The notes under the pieces: model-generated
What the model saw: only the letters and a program-made list of their open reading frames with translations
What the model was told of the DNA's origin: nothing
Database searches by the model: none
From: Acidimicrobiales bacterium
GTDB lineage: Bacteria; Actinomycetota; Acidimicrobiia; Acidimicrobiales; SZUA-35
Assembly: GCA_020629155.1 (NCBI GenBank)
Contig: JAHDDW010000002.1
Location: 1-64,000, forward strand
Direction of reading: 5' to 3'
Length of the DNA stretch: 64,000 bases
Translations under genes and position numbers: made by a program
In this document: piece by piece, positions 32,323-41,816 of the stretch
Position numbering within the stretch: position 1 is the stretch's first letter
How the letters are laid out: every line of letters begins with the position of its first letter

Positions 32323-34014
32323 GTGCCGATGGTTACGACTATGGCTGGGAATCCAAGAAAATTAAATGCAGCCAAGCGTGTACCTCTTAACGACCAGAGC
32401 AAGGCACCAAAGTTTAGCTCTTCGATGAATTCGTCCATTGGTACTGCTGTCGCCGCGTTGCGATGGGGTTCGCTTCTTGTTGGTTTATTTTTTGCGACTG
32501 TGTTGGCTGGCGAGGGTGAAGTTCGCGTTGTTGCAACACTTGCTATTGCGGTTTTTCTTACTTCCTGGCGCACGATTAACCCGATACGAATTAGCAACGC
32601 AAAAAAAGTGTCACTCATTTTCGCATTAGCAGATGTTGCAATTTTGGCTGCTGCTATTGGATTGCGAGAAGGGTTCGCGAACCCTTTTGTTGGCACAGTT
32701 TTTGTTGCAGTGGCTATCGTTGCGTTTGGTTGGGGATTTTTCTATGGAACACTTGCAGCTGCGATTTCTCTCGTTGTTTCCACGCTGGTACTTTATGTCA
32801 GCGGTGATCTTTTCCGTTTCCCGACGGCGTTAGAAATTTTAGCTCTTGCCGCAATCGGAATTTTGCCTGGTCTTGCTTTCGATCGTGTTATGCAGGTTGA
32901 TAGAAGTAGAGTTCTGTTAGGCCAACGTGACAGGCTTGTCGAGACAAATAGCTTGCTCGAAACGTTGCATGGGCTGGCTCGTACGTTGCCTTCTTCATTG
33001 GATTTAACCGAAGTTGTCGAAACTACAAAAAAGCAAATACAACAGACTTTCCAGCCCCATCGTATGGCTATTTTGATTTATGAAGAAGAAAAATGGGCGC
33101 CGCTGCTTCAAGATGGTTTTCAGATTGAACCAGAAACATCGACAGCTGAGCTTCCTGAGCCGTTAGTCAAAGCGACTCGCAGTGCTAAAGCAACTCTGAT
33201 CAATGATTTATCTGCTTACTACGATCGTTCAGGCAGCGCAATGTATGTTCGCTTGATCGCCAACTATAACGATGTCGGGCTTTTAGCAGTTGAACATTAT
33301 GATGCTCACCATTACGGCAACGCCGATAAAGAACTGCTTGAAGGCTTAGCCGACGTGCTGGCCTTAACGTTAGCTAACGCACGTTCATTTAACCGTCTAC
33401 GCACCTTAGCAGCGGCTGAGGAGCGCACACGAATTGCGAGAGATCTGCACGATCGCCTTGGTCAATATCTCACCTATATCGCCATCGAACTTGAACGAAT
33501 TACCAATAACGAGAAGAAAAAGAATCCTGATCTGAAAAACCTGCAGGATGAGGTGCAAGCAACAATCGCCGAATTTAGAGACACACTTTTAGAACTTCGG
33601 ACCGCGGTCACTTCGCAGAGGCCGCTTACTATTGTCTTGCCTGAAGTTATTGAACGCTTTAAAAAGCGGAGCAAACTTGAGGTGGAATTGCATGTTCCCG
33701 ATGATTTAAGTAGACTTTCAGCACCTGTTGAGAATGAACTGCTACGGATATCTCAAGAAGCGCTTACAAATATTGAAAAACATGCGGCCGCTTCTAGGGT
33801 TTATATTCATTGGAAAGTTGCCGATGGGAAAGGTGTGTTGGCTGTTACTGACGATGGTAGAGGATTTGAACCTGGCAAAGGAATACGAGGTAACGCATAC
33901 GGTTTAGTAGGTATGCGTGAACGTGCAGCCGCTATTGGTGCACTTTTAGACATTTCGAGCAAACCTGGGCAGGGGACAACAATTACTGTGCAAACAAAGC
34001 AAACACTAGATTAG
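32323..34014 (+). CDS. Sensor histidine kinase (NarL-type, GAF domain)
   Basis: A membrane kinase of 563 residues. Five or so helices (about 40-190) form the sensor, then a GAF domain (about 215-355), the HisKA_3 phosphoacceptor His near 376 in ARDLHDRLGQYL, and the HATPase with N box LLRISQEALTNIEKHA, G1 DDGRGFEPG and G2 YGLVGMRERAAAIG. It phosphorylates the NarL-type regulator encoded next. Signal unknown. The ATG at 32329 is an alternative to the GTG at 32323. Confidence 0.92.
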   Translation: MPMVTTMAGNPRKLNAAKRVPLNDQSKAPKFSSSMNSSIGTAVAALRWGSLLVGLFFATVLAGEGEVRVVATLAIAVFLTSWRTINPIRISNAKKVSLIFALADVAILAAAIGLREGFANPFVGTVFVAVAIVAFGWGFFYGTLAAAISLVVSTLVLYVSGDLFRFPTALEILALAAIGILPGLAFDRVMQVDRSRVLLGQRDRLVETNSLLETLHGLARTLPSSLDLTEVVETTKKQIQQTFQPHRMAILIYEEEKWAPLLQDGFQIEPETSTAELPEPLVKATRSAKATLINDLSAYYDRSGSAMYVRLIANYNDVGLLAVEHYDAHHYGNADKELLEGLADVLALTLANARSFNRLRTLAAAEERTRIARDLHDRLGQYLTYIAIELERITNNEKKKNPDLKNLQDEVQATIAEFRDTLLELRTAVTSQRPLTIVLPEVIERFKKRSKLEVELHVPDDLSRLSAPVENELLRISQEALTNIEKHAAASRVYIHWKVADGKGVLAVTDDGRGFEPGKGIRGNAYGLVGMRERAAAIGALLDISSKPGQGTTITVQTKQTLD

Positions 34015-34026
34015 GTGGAAAGAATT

Positions 34027-34677
34027 ATGATAAACATTTTACTCGCTGACGATCACGCCCTCTTACGAGAAGGTCTTAAAAAGTCTTTTGAAGGAGCTGG
34101 TGACACCGTTGTTGGTGAAGCCGCAACAGGCGAAGAAGCTGTTTCGTTAGCTAGGGCGCTACAGCCACAAGTTGTGTTGATGGATTTATCAATGCCTGTT
34201 ATGGACGGAATTGAAGCCACCCGCAGAATTAAAGAAGAGATGCCAGGCATCAAAGTGGCTGTTCTTACAATGCATGACGATATCGACAAGACACGTGACG
34301 CAATCACCGCTGGCGCAAGTGCGTACATGAGTAAAGGCACATCGTTTAACGAAGTTCGGGAAACTGTTTTGCGTGTTGTTGACGGAGAAACCGTACTATC
34401 TCCAGCTTTAGCAGGAGCGATGCTTAACAGCGTCCGAAACGAAGCGCCAAGTCAAGAGCTGCTTTCTGCACGTCAGGTAGAGATTTTGCAGGCAATTGCT
34501 GATGGGATGAGCACAAAACAAGCTGGTCGTCATCTTGGGATCACAACAAAAACTGTGCACAATCATCTTAATGCTATCTATCGCAAGCTTGACGCTCAGT
34601 CACTAACCCATGCTGTGCTAAGCGCTGTTCGTCTCGGCATTATCGATTTAGATTCTGAAGCTGCAGAAGCGGTATAA
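34027..34677 (+). CDS. NarL/LuxR-type response regulator
   Basis: A receiver plus LuxR HTH protein of 216 residues. The acidic pair ADD is at 7-9, the phospho-Asp53 is in [13 protein letters not shown], and the conserved Lys is in AYMSKGTS. The HTH is [43 protein letters not shown]. The ATG at 34027 has GGAAAG upstream. It follows the kinase without a gap, forming a classic two-component pair. Targets cannot be told; its own genes may be among them. Confidence 0.92.
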   Translation: MINILLADDHALLREGLKKSFEGAGDTVVGEAATGEEAVSLARALQPQVVLMDLSMPVMDGIEATRRIKEEMPGIKVAVLTMHDDIDKTRDAITAGASAYMSKGTSFNEVRETVLRVVDGETVLSPALAGAMLNSVRNEAPSQELLSARQVEILQAIADGMSTKQAGRHLGITTKTVHNHLNAIYRKLDAQSLTHAVLSAVRLGIIDLDSEAAEAV

Positions 34678-34719
34678 AACATCGCTGCACAGTAACAATT
34701 GTTTAAGGAAAGCTACAAA

Positions 34720-34744
34720 AATGGCCTTGTGAGTGAAGGCCATT
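34720..34744. terminator. Convergent terminator
   Basis: AATGGCCTT pairs with AAGGCCATT around GTGAGTG. On the minus strand TTTTTG follows, as expected for the acyl-CoA synthetase gene ending at 34746; it can also stop the response regulator transcript. Confidence 0.75.
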
Positions 34745-34745
34745 G

Positions 34746-36275
34746 TTAACCAATAGCTTCTGCTGTGAAAAGCTCAGCGTATTTAGCGCGCAGGTTAGAC
34801 TTTTTGACACGCCCAGTTGAAGACCTGGGTAAGTCATCAACGAAAAGAAATTCAAGCGGCACTTTATGTGGCGAAACTCGCTGCGCTATCGCCTCAGCTA
34901 ACATTGCAGGGGTCACTCTGTGATCGCCAACAATTAAAGCAGCGACTGCTTCATCCAACGTCGGATGCGGTAGCCCTATTACTGCGCTTGCTAAAACTCC
35001 TGGAATAGAATCTAGAATTATTTCGATTTCTTTAGGATAAATATCCATGCCGCCTGAGACGACTAAACTGGCAAGACGTCCAGCGAGCGTAAGCCTGCCG
35101 TCTGTACCGAAAAAACCTGCGTCGCCTGTTTTGAAGAATCCGTCAGCAGTGGTTTCTTCTGCGAAATGGTCAGGCATTTGCCAGTAACCAGCAAAAAGGT
35201 TTGCGCCTTTCACTTGCACTTCGCCAACCTCGTTTGAGCTCAACGGGTTGTCATCAGCGTCTGCGATACGCATAGCAACATTGGGTAGTGCATAGCCGAC
35301 GCTGCCAGCAAGTCGTTCGCCTTCAGGTGGGTTAGAAGCAATGATGCCGCATTCGGTTATGCTATAGCCTTCGCAAATTGCATGGCCTGTGCGTTCTAAA
35401 AACCGACTGAACGTCGAATGAAGCAGCGGCGCTGAGCTGGAAATAAACAGCCGAACAGTACGGCAGTCAACAGAACCAAACTCTGGGTCACTTAGCAACT
35501 CTTCGTATTGTTTTGGCAACGCCATTGCGACAGTGACTCGCTGTAAGTTTTTGACGACAGCTTCTCGACTGTATTCGGGAAGAAAGATTACTTCCGAAGC
35601 ATTCATAATTGCTGTGTGCAATGCTGTGAAAAGCCCAAAATTGTTTGAGATTGGCAGCTGATGAAGCAAAACGTCACCTTGTCGCCATCGCCAAATAGCG
35701 TGCAGAACTTGGGCGTTGCTTATTAAGTTGCCGTGGGTGATCATGACGCCTTTAGAACGGCCAGCCGAACCAGAAGTATAAAGAATACATGCCATATCGC
35801 TGGCATCTCGTCGGACAATAGCGTTCACAGGTGTTACTTCATTTGCAGCGTCAGCGAGCGTGCCTGTGCTGCGAGAACTTAAGGTATGCACTGTTGGGAC
35901 GCCAACAATATCAGCCACAGGTTTAAACTTAGTGACGTCTTCTTCTTTGCAAATCAGCACTGACGGTTCGACATCACCTAGATAGAAACCGATATCTTCA
36001 ACTGAACGGTTTTTAGGCAGCGGCACATACGTGAACCCACCTCGCAAACACGCAAGATACAGCGCAATAGCATCTGGAGATTTATCTATTTGGGCGACAA
36101 CACGATCACCAGGACGCACACCATTATGCGCTAGAACAGTAGCCATAGCAGCGCTGCGGCGATCTAGCTGGCCAAATGTGTATGTTAAGCCACCTGGGAT
36201 TGTCAAAAAAGGTCTATTAAGAGAATCAGCAAACTTTGACAAAAACAGTTCATAAATATTGTGACTCAAAATCAC
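34746..36275 (-). CDS. AMP-dependent acyl-CoA synthetase (malonyl-CoA synthetase-like)
   Basis: An ANL-superfamily ligase of 509 residues that activates a carboxylic acid with ATP and CoA. The P-loop-like A3 motif LYTSGSAGRSKGVMITHGN, the A5 motif GYSITECGIIASNP, the A7/A8 region FFKTGDAGFFGTDGRLTLAGR and the A10 Lys in DDLPRSSTGRVKKSNLR are all visible. The N-terminal half (VVAQIDKSPDAIALYLACLRGGFTYVPL) recalls MatB, but the acid is not certain. The gene is alone, flanked by a terminator and an R1 repeat. Confidence 0.85.
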   Translation of the reverse strand: MILSHNIYELFLSKFADSLNRPFLTIPGGLTYTFGQLDRRSAAMATVLAHNGVRPGDRVVAQIDKSPDAIALYLACLRGGFTYVPLPKNRSVEDIGFYLGDVEPSVLICKEEDVTKFKPVADIVGVPTVHTLSSRSTGTLADAANEVTPVNAIVRRDASDMACILYTSGSAGRSKGVMITHGNLISNAQVLHAIWRWRQGDVLLHQLPISNNFGLFTALHTAIMNASEVIFLPEYSREAVVKNLQRVTVAMALPKQYEELLSDPEFGSVDCRTVRLFISSSAPLLHSTFSRFLERTGHAICEGYSITECGIIASNPPEGERLAGSVGYALPNVAMRIADADDNPLSSNEVGEVQVKGANLFAGYWQMPDHFAEETTADGFFKTGDAGFFGTDGRLTLAGRLASLVVSGGMDIYPKEIEIILDSIPGVLASAVIGLPHPTLDEAVAALIVGDHRVTPAMLAEAIAQRVSPHKVPLEFLFVDDLPRSSTGRVKKSNLRAKYAELFTAEAIG

Positions 36276-36354
36276 TCCCTACCCAGTCGCTTGGAACAAG
36301 CGAGCCCTCATTTTATCAGACGAAAACCTTTTTAGACAATGCTCTCTATTGCTT

Positions 36355-36445
36355 TTCGGCATCTCTCATAATTGCAGATGCCCTCAATATTACCGCTGCG
36401 CCCGTCGCGTTTCACGCAGATAGTAGCGGGTCTGCTGGCAAGTGC
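36355..36445 (+). repeat. Interspersed repeat R1, copy
   Basis: GGCATCT.TCATAATTGC.AGATGCCC hairpin (36360-36384), then TCAATATTACCGCTGCGCCCGTCGCGTTTCACGCAG and TAGCGGGTCTGCTGG. Order of blocks is as in copy A. It fills the gap between the synthetase and reductase genes. Confidence 0.7.
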
Positions 36446-36478
36446 GTTACCACAACTTGTAAGGCCTCGACGAGATCA

Positions 36479-37690
36479 CTAAGCACGACTTTTGCGCAAT
36501 AGCGGGTCTGCAACTGCGAGAAGTTTATCTGCAACTGTTAAAACCTTGCCAGCGGCCCCAGGGGTTTCTGAATCTATCAGGTTACCCATAACACCTAGAG
36601 TGATATTAGCTATCGATTGCGTACCAACGGCTACACGCAGGCCACTGCGCAGAATCCAAGGGTGGCCGATAAGAAACGAAAAACGCCGTCCTGTGCGCAA
36701 GAACTGGTCAAACCGTTGCCCAACCTGTTCGTCATAACGGCTATGCGCTGTCTGCGGGTCGTCGAGGAAGAGTTGTGCAGCAAGCATGCCTGATTCTAGG
36801 CCATAGTCTATGCCTTCGCCGTTCATTGGGTTCACAAGACCAGCGGCGTCACCAATTGCGACCCAGCCCATGCCATGACGTTTCTTAACGCTCATCGGCA
36901 ACCGCCACGCTCTAGGGCGTTCAAGATTAGGGCCGATATCCCAGCTTTCTTGCACCAACGCACGGTAGGAATCAAGCAACGTGTTGAGGTTCAATTTTTT
37001 AAAGTTTTTCATTGTCGACAACGCACCGACGCCGATATTGACCGTGCCATCGCCTGCTGGGAACATCCAACCATAGCCAGGGACCGCCGTACCGTTTTTG
37101 TCTTTAAGTGTCAAGCAGGCTTCTAAATGTTTGTCATCATGGCGAGGCGATTCTGCATAGCTGCGAATTGCAAGGCCAAACGGTTCGTCTTCGTCGCGTA
37201 CCGCGCCGAGCATGCGCGCGACTTTTCCTTGCGCTCCTGTGGCGATAACAACCATTTTTGCCGCAATAGTTTTGTCGCCAACCTTAACGCCAGTAACAAC
37301 ATCGTTCTCTATCACAGGCACCGCTTCAGCTTCCCAAACAAGTTCCGCACCAGCATTAGCTGCAACATCTATAAGGTGTTTATCTAGCTCTCGACGCGGC
37401 CAGACAGCGCCATGTGAAGCAAACCGTGATGTTTGCGGCCACGCAAGTTCACGAACTTTTTTGCCTGCAATCATTCGCAAACCATCTATCGTGTGTGTCG
37501 TTGCTAGATCTATATCGAGCTCTTGCAACGCCGTGACAGCTCGCGGCGTTAACCCATCGCCGCATACTTTGTCTCGCCCATATTTCGCTTTGTCAAAGAC
37601 AGCTACGCTGGCTCCCCCACGAGCGGCTGTAATTGCTGCCGCTGCTCCTGCAGGGCCAGCACCTATAACAATCAGATCATACGAAGCCAT
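36479..37690 (-). CDS. Geranylgeranyl reductase family flavoprotein
   Basis: A 403-residue FAD enzyme of the GGR/MenJ family that saturates prenyl double bonds, probably in menaquinone side chains or lipids. The dinucleotide motif VIGAGPAGAAAAITAARGG starts it, the FDKAKYGRDKVCGDGLTPRAV loop is diagnostic of the family, and the GD region AIGDAAGLVNPMNGEGIDYGLESG is near residue 275. ATG at 37690 fits homologues; the longer frame to 37741 does not. Substrate is inference. Confidence 0.88.
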   Translation of the reverse strand: MASYDLIVIGAGPAGAAAAITAARGGASVAVFDKAKYGRDKVCGDGLTPRAVTALQELDIDLATTHTIDGLRMIAGKKVRELAWPQTSRFASHGAVWPRRELDKHLIDVAANAGAELVWEAEAVPVIENDVVTGVKVGDKTIAAKMVVIATGAQGKVARMLGAVRDEDEPFGLAIRSYAESPRHDDKHLEACLTLKDKNGTAVPGYGWMFPAGDGTVNIGVGALSTMKNFKKLNLNTLLDSYRALVQESWDIGPNLERPRAWRLPMSVKKRHGMGWVAIGDAAGLVNPMNGEGIDYGLESGMLAAQLFLDDPQTAHSRYDEQVGQRFDQFLRTGRRFSFLIGHPWILRSGLRVAVGTQSIANITLGVMGNLIDSETPGAAGKVLTVADKLLAVADPLLRKSRA

Positions 37691-37769
37691 AGGTGTAAGC
37701 GTATCTCTTAAATAGGAGAGCAGCCGCCCGATTTGTGCCACTTCATAGAAATATGGCTACCCTGAGAAG

Positions 37770-38075
37770 ATGGGCATCAAGGTGGGCAACTGGAAAATAG
37801 TTGTAGTTCTCGTTGTAAGTACGTTTGTAGCTAGTGGCTGTTTCGCTGGAACAGATGCGTATTCAGCTGCTGAACCCGCTAATTTCCTGTGGGGCATCTG
37901 GCATGGTTGGACCGCTCCATTAGCGATTATTTTGCACTTTTTTGATGACCAGGTGCGCATTTATGAGCCAGATAATACTGGCATATTGTATGACATTGGT
38001 TTCTATATGGCGATAATCAGTGGTTTCGGCTCGCTTGGTCTGTCTCGTCGAAAGATAAAAAGGAATCGAAGATAA
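37770..38075 (+). CDS. Small envelope protein, conserved hypothetical
   Basis: A 101-residue protein with an N-terminal signal or lipobox-like segment (VVLVVSTFVASGC), then FLWGIWHGWTAPLAIILHFF, VRIYEPDNTGILYDIGFYMAI and a basic tail. The GIWHGxxAP and YDIGF patterns occur in a small conserved family of unknown function in Firmicutes and actinobacteria. Divergent from the reductase gene. Confidence 0.65.
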   Translation: MGIKVGNWKIVVVLVVSTFVASGCFAGTDAYSAAEPANFLWGIWHGWTAPLAIILHFFDDQVRIYEPDNTGILYDIGFYMAIISGFGSLGLSRRKIKRNRR

Positions 38076-38171
38076 GCGGTTGTAAGGAGTAGGCTACTTC
38101 ATATGGCTATCTCTAAAAATAACTTTTGTTTATTGCTTGCTTGCACAAACACACGTGAAAACCTCCATGGC

Positions 38172-38225
38172 ATGACCCGAGCAGAGCGCCAGTGCAGTGG
38201 GCATCTACAATTTTTCAAGATGCCC
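38172..38225 (-). repeat. Interspersed repeat R1, left part, in deoC leader
   Basis: GACCCGAGCAGAGCG, then the GGGCATCT (38199-38206) / AGATGCCC (38218-38225) hairpin. It ends 2 nt before the deoC ATG, so no Shine-Dalgarno is present and the hairpin covers the initiation region. Confidence 0.65.
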
Positions 38226-38227
38226 GC

Positions 38228-38932
38228 ATGATAGATAAAGAAAGCCAAAGGTCTGGAATCCAAAGCAACCGTCTGAACCAGTTCACATCGATGGTTGACC
38301 ACACTATTTTGAAACCGCAAGCTACTGTTGCCGACGTTATGAACACCTGCGACGAAGCATTACAGCTAAAAACGGCGTCGGTTTGTGTGAACAGCTGCTG
38401 GGTAGAAGCAGTTGCGCAAAAACTTCAAGGTTCGCACGTTGCAGTTTGCAGTGTTGTTGGCTTTCCTTTGGGAGCAATGTTGACATCGAGTGTTGTGAGC
38501 GAAACGCAACATGTTGTACGTGCTGGCGCTGAAGAAATAGACATGGTCATCCCTCTCGGCCTGGTCGCGTCAAATGAATATGCAGCTATAGCTTCACATA
38601 TTGAGGCTGTGAGAGGTGCTTGCTCGGGTCTGGTTCTCAAGGTTATTTTAGAAACGGCTGTGTTGTCTGCTGAAGAGATCAAACGCGCGTGTGAAGTAGC
38701 CGTTGAGGCTGGAGCAAACTTTGTTAAAACTTCAACTGGTTTCAATGCTGCTGGAGGTGCGAGTGTGGAAGCAGTTTCTTTAATGAGGCAAACCGTTGGC
38801 GACTCGATCGGGGTTAAAGCCTCAGGAGCGATACGCACGTTGTCAGATGTTGACCGTATGGTTGACGCAGGTGCGAGTCGGCTTGGGATGAGCGCCACGC
38901 TCGCCGTCGTCAAAGAAATCGAATCGCTGTAA
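38228..38932 (+). CDS. deoC: Deoxyribose-phosphate aldolase
   Basis: It cleaves 2-deoxyribose 5-phosphate to glyceraldehyde 3-phosphate and acetaldehyde in nucleoside breakdown. TSMVDHTILKPQATVADV opens the barrel, the Schiff-base lysine is in NFVKTSTGF and the second active-site Lys in GVKASGAIR. 234 residues. The ATG at 38228 is chosen; a GTG at 38192 would translate into repeat R1. Upstream hairpin is discussed as a finding. Convergent with the LysM lipoprotein. Confidence 0.93.
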   Translation: MIDKESQRSGIQSNRLNQFTSMVDHTILKPQATVADVMNTCDEALQLKTASVCVNSCWVEAVAQKLQGSHVAVCSVVGFPLGAMLTSSVVSETQHVVRAGAEEIDMVIPLGLVASNEYAAIASHIEAVRGACSGLVLKVILETAVLSAEEIKRACEVAVEAGANFVKTSTGFNAAGGASVEAVSLMRQTVGDSIGVKASGAIRTLSDVDRMVDAGASRLGMSATLAVVKEIESL

Positions 38933-38956
38933 CAGCAGGAACTATTCCAAAAATTT

Positions 38957-39475
38957 TTATTGAGGAATTTTTAACACTTGCCCAGGTTTAAGGGTATCTC
39001 GGTCAGAAATACCATTAAAAGCTGCAAGCGACGAAAGCTTCACGCCATTGTTTTGCGCGATAACTGAAAGTGTGTCACCATCTTTAACAGTGTAATCAAC
39101 CGATTTGGTTGCGACAGTTGGTGTAGGGGTAGCTTTAGTTGTTGCTGACTGCGGAACGGTAGTCTTAGCAGGTAGCGATACGGGCGGAACCGTGCTAGCT
39201 ACAGTAGGCGGGCTCACAACAGTATTTGCACTAGTTACTTGCACGCCAATAGCGTTAGGGTCAAGAGGCTCATCAGCCAGTGTGACGCCAGCAACAGAAA
39301 CACTAGTCTGATTGTTTGGCACTGCGACGACACTCGCAGGCGCAGGAGGCAGCGCTAGCGAAGGCGCAGGATCACCCGCTGTTGCGCTGTCATTAACATA
39401 ACGACCACACCCAGCTACGCTAAGCAGCGCAAAGAATGCAGCGGCGACAACGAAAGCGTTTTTAGAGATACCCAT
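38957..39475 (-). CDS. LysM lipoprotein
   Basis: From the ATG at 39475, a signal with a lipobox (FFALLSVAGC) is followed by a Pro/Thr/Val-rich stalk of about 90 residues and a C-terminal LysM domain (YTVKDGDTLSVIAQNNGVKLSSLAAFNGI) that binds peptidoglycan. 172 residues. The frame is open to 39577, but the extra 34 residues lack coding features. No catalytic domain, so it probably has a structural or adaptor role at the wall. Confidence 0.82.
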   Translation of the reverse strand: MGISKNAFVVAAAFFALLSVAGCGRYVNDSATAGDPAPSLALPPAPASVVAVPNNQTSVSVAGVTLADEPLDPNAIGVQVTSANTVVSPPTVASTVPPVSLPAKTTVPQSATTKATPTPTVATKSVDYTVKDGDTLSVIAQNNGVKLSSLAAFNGISDRDTLKPGQVLKIPQ

Positions 39476-39596
39476 AACGATAAAGACTAGACAGCTTCTA
39501 GCAAAATACGATGTTTTTGAAAAAATCTCTTCCAAAGGAACAAACCAGCAGCTCGCAATATCAAAAACATAGACCACAAAGCCATTGCTTATCTTC

Positions 39597-40451
39597 CTAG
39601 CTTCGCCATTCGCCTGAACGAAGACGACGAATGCGCTCTTCGGCTTTCGGGTGCGTTGCGAATTTTTCAGAGAACTTCAGTTTGCGATTTGTGAGAGGAT
39701 TAATAATGTAATGACTAGCCTGCGGCGGCGGGACAGAAGAAGTGATTTGCTGCGAAAAACCGTGAAGCTTCTCTAATGCTCTTGCTAATGGTTCGCCGTC
39801 GTCGATAAGTCGAGCGGCCGAACGATCAGCTGCGTATTCTCTGCTGCGACTAATCGCCATTTTAATAAGGCCAGCTGCAAGTGGCGCAAGTAGTGAAAAC
39901 CCTAGAATGATAAATGGGTTACCGTTGTCTCGACGGTTGGACTGGCTCGGTGAACGCATCGCCGTCCACATAGCCATATTTGCTGCATAACTAATAACAG
40001 TTGCGATCATCGCAGCAACCGAGCTCGTCAAAATGTCACGATTTTTGATATGCGCAAGTTCATGAGCAAGAACCCCACGAATCTCACTCCAAGATAAATT
40101 CCGAAGCAACCCCTCGGTTACACAAACTGCTGCGTTCTTAGGGTTACGGCCTGTCGCAAAAGCGTTAGGCTGCTGCTCTGGAGAAATGTATAATGCAGGC
40201 ATTGGCATGCCAGCACGCTGTGTCAACTCCTCCATAATCGCTCGATATTTAGGAAGTTGAGAGTCGTCAAGCGGGATTGCCTTAGCAGCACGGATCGCAA
40301 GCTTGTCACTGAAAAAATATGACCCGCCGATCGTGACGAGCGAAATAAGAAAAGCGATCGTCAATCCAGTTGGGCCAAAGAAAAACCCGACCCCCATCAT
40401 CAGGCCAGCTAGTCCGCCAAGAAGAACCGCAGTTTTAACATGATTTATCAT
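39597..40451 (-). CDS. htpX: M48 zinc metalloprotease HtpX
   Basis: A membrane protease for quality control of membrane proteins. Two N-terminal membrane helices, then the active site HELAHIKNRD (His130, Glu131, His134), two further hydrophobic segments, and the third zinc ligand Glu in SREYAADRSA. 284 residues, typical length. ATG with no strong Shine-Dalgarno. Monocistronic. Confidence 0.93.
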   Translation of the reverse strand: MINHVKTAVLLGGLAGLMMGVGFFFGPTGLTIAFLISLVTIGGSYFFSDKLAIRAAKAIPLDDSQLPKYRAIMEELTQRAGMPMPALYISPEQQPNAFATGRNPKNAAVCVTEGLLRNLSWSEIRGVLAHELAHIKNRDILTSSVAAMIATVISYAANMAMWTAMRSPSQSNRRDNGNPFIILGFSLLAPLAAGLIKMAISRSREYAADRSAARLIDDGEPLARALEKLHGFSQQITSSVPPPQASHYIINPLTNRKLKFSEKFATHPKAEERIRRLRSGEWRS

Positions 40452-40615
40452 TAGTTGCTAGTCGCCTCGAAAGGTAGTCGATATTGCCTTTAATACTACC
40501 GTGTTGCTTGAATCTTAACCAGGTGAATCGGGCCATATTCCAGTAGGCAAATATAGACACAAATTTGATTCTCCCACATTGAGGGAGAACGTAGAGCTCT
40601 GCTAGACTTATCTTT

Positions 40616-41110
40616 GTGATAGTTCGACATGCTAATGATTCTGATGCCGAAGCTATCTGCCATATTTACAATTGCGAAGTGATGAGTTCTCTAGCAACTC
40701 TTGACATCAAACCACGCACCTTACGTGAACAAAAACAATGGATTGAAGACCGTTCAGGGCTACTTTCGGTTTTAGTTGCCGAAAAAAATGGCGTCGTCGT
40801 CGGTTTCGCAGCCTTAAGTTTCTATCGCTCATCTCATGGCTACCGATCTTCTGTAGAAAATTCGATCTATATCGCCAAAGACCAACGAGGCAACGGCTTG
40901 GGCACAATGTTGCTTGACAAGATCATCGAATCAGCACATCTGCAAGGGTTTCATAGTTTGTTCGCCCGAGTTTCAACTACGCAAGAATCGAGTCTACAAC
41001 TTCACACCAAACGTGGTTTTGAGACAGTAGGTATCGAACGTGAAGTTGGCAGGAAGTTCGGCAAATGGCGTGACGTAACAATCATGCAGCTGCTGTTGCG
41101 CAACCGCTAA
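40616..41110 (+). CDS. GNAT acetyltransferase, phosphinothricin-acetyltransferase-like
   Basis: A 164-residue acetyltransferase of the PAT/Bar subgroup. Motif A QRGNGLGTMLLDKII binds acetyl-CoA; the YRSSVENSIYIAKD segment and the C-terminal KRGFETVGIEREVGRKFGKWRDVTIM match methionine-sulfoximine or phosphinothricin acetyltransferases. Substrate is inferred only. GTG start. It is followed by a hairpin shared with the tRNA gene. Confidence 0.85.
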   Translation: MIVRHANDSDAEAICHIYNCEVMSSLATLDIKPRTLREQKQWIEDRSGLLSVLVAEKNGVVVGFAALSFYRSSHGYRSSVENSIYIAKDQRGNGLGTMLLDKIIESAHLQGFHSLFARVSTTQESSLQLHTKRGFETVGIEREVGRKFGKWRDVTIMQLLLRNR

Positions 41111-41119
41111 GCACAAACC

Positions 41120-41152
41120 CAAGGGGCAAGCAAACATTGTGCCCGCCCCTTG
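41120..41152. terminator. Hairpin between acetyltransferase and tRNA
   Basis: CAAGGGGC pairs with GCCCCTTG across a 17-nt loop. It can end the acetyltransferase transcript on the plus strand and the tRNA-Tyr transcript on the minus strand. T-runs are weak. Confidence 0.45.
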
Positions 41153-41163
41153 CTTGGTTTATC

Positions 41164-41249
41164 TGGTGGGCCGGGTAGGATTTGAACCTACGTAGTGCAA
41201 GCACAGCGGAGTTACAGTCCGATCCCTTTGGCCACTCGGGCACCGACCC
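41164..41249 (-). tRNA. tRNA-Tyr (GTA)
   Basis: On the minus strand GGGTCGG pairs with CCGGCCC as acceptor, with one G-T pair. The anticodon stem CGGA/TCCG holds the loop CTGTAAC (anticodon GTA). A class II variable arm (GCTGTGCTTGC) follows, then the T arm GTAGG-TTCAAAT-CCTAC. CCA is encoded. 86 nt with CCA. Confidence 0.97.
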
Positions 41250-41321
41250 AGGCCTACAAATGGTAGCAGTTATTTCCTTTGGTTCAATCGTTTTATCGTA
41301 AAGTTCGGATAGTTTTTAACT

Positions 41322-41816
41322 ATGCCAAGTTTTGATATTGTTTCAGAAATCACCCTAGACGAAGTGCGTAACGCAGTAGACCAAACCGATAGAGAAGTAA
41401 CAAATCGTTATGACTTCAAAGGGACAAACTCATCCATAAAGCTGTCAGACAAAGAGATGAACATTATTTTGGAGACAGCAAGCACCGACCGAATGACAGC
41501 ATTCAAACAAGTGCTTGAAGAGAAGCTTGTCAAACGCAAGGTTTCACTAAAATCTGTTGAGTTTAATGATGAACAAGATGCTGCGGGCGGACGAGTTCGT
41601 CTCCAGGTAGACCTGAAATCTGGTATTTCTACCGAAATCGCCAAAAAGATCAACCTTACGATTAAAGCTATGAAACTCAAAGGCGTGCAACCCTCTGTGC
41701 AGGGAGAAAAAATACGAGTCTCAGGCAAGAAAAGAGACCATCTGCAAGAAGTAATTGCGGCGCTTAAAGAAGAAGATCTCGACCTAGCGTTACAGTTCGA
41801 GAATTTTAGGGATTAA
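41322..41816 (+). CDS. yajQ: YajQ family nucleotide-binding protein
   Basis: A 164-residue YajQ protein. The N-terminus MPSFDIVSEITLDEVRNAVDQ, the strand TNRYDFKGTNSSIKLSDKEMNI and the C-terminal RVSGKKRDHLQEVIAALKEEDLDLALQFENFRD are family hallmarks. Some members bind cyclic di-GMP and nucleic acid; for others the role is open. Ends in an 11-nt overlap with the convergent PASTA gene. Confidence 0.93.
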   Translation: MPSFDIVSEITLDEVRNAVDQTDREVTNRYDFKGTNSSIKLSDKEMNIILETASTDRMTAFKQVLEEKLVKRKVSLKSVEFNDEQDAAGGRVRLQVDLKSGISTEIAKKINLTIKAMKLKGVQPSVQGEKIRVSGKKRDHLQEVIAALKEEDLDLALQFENFRD

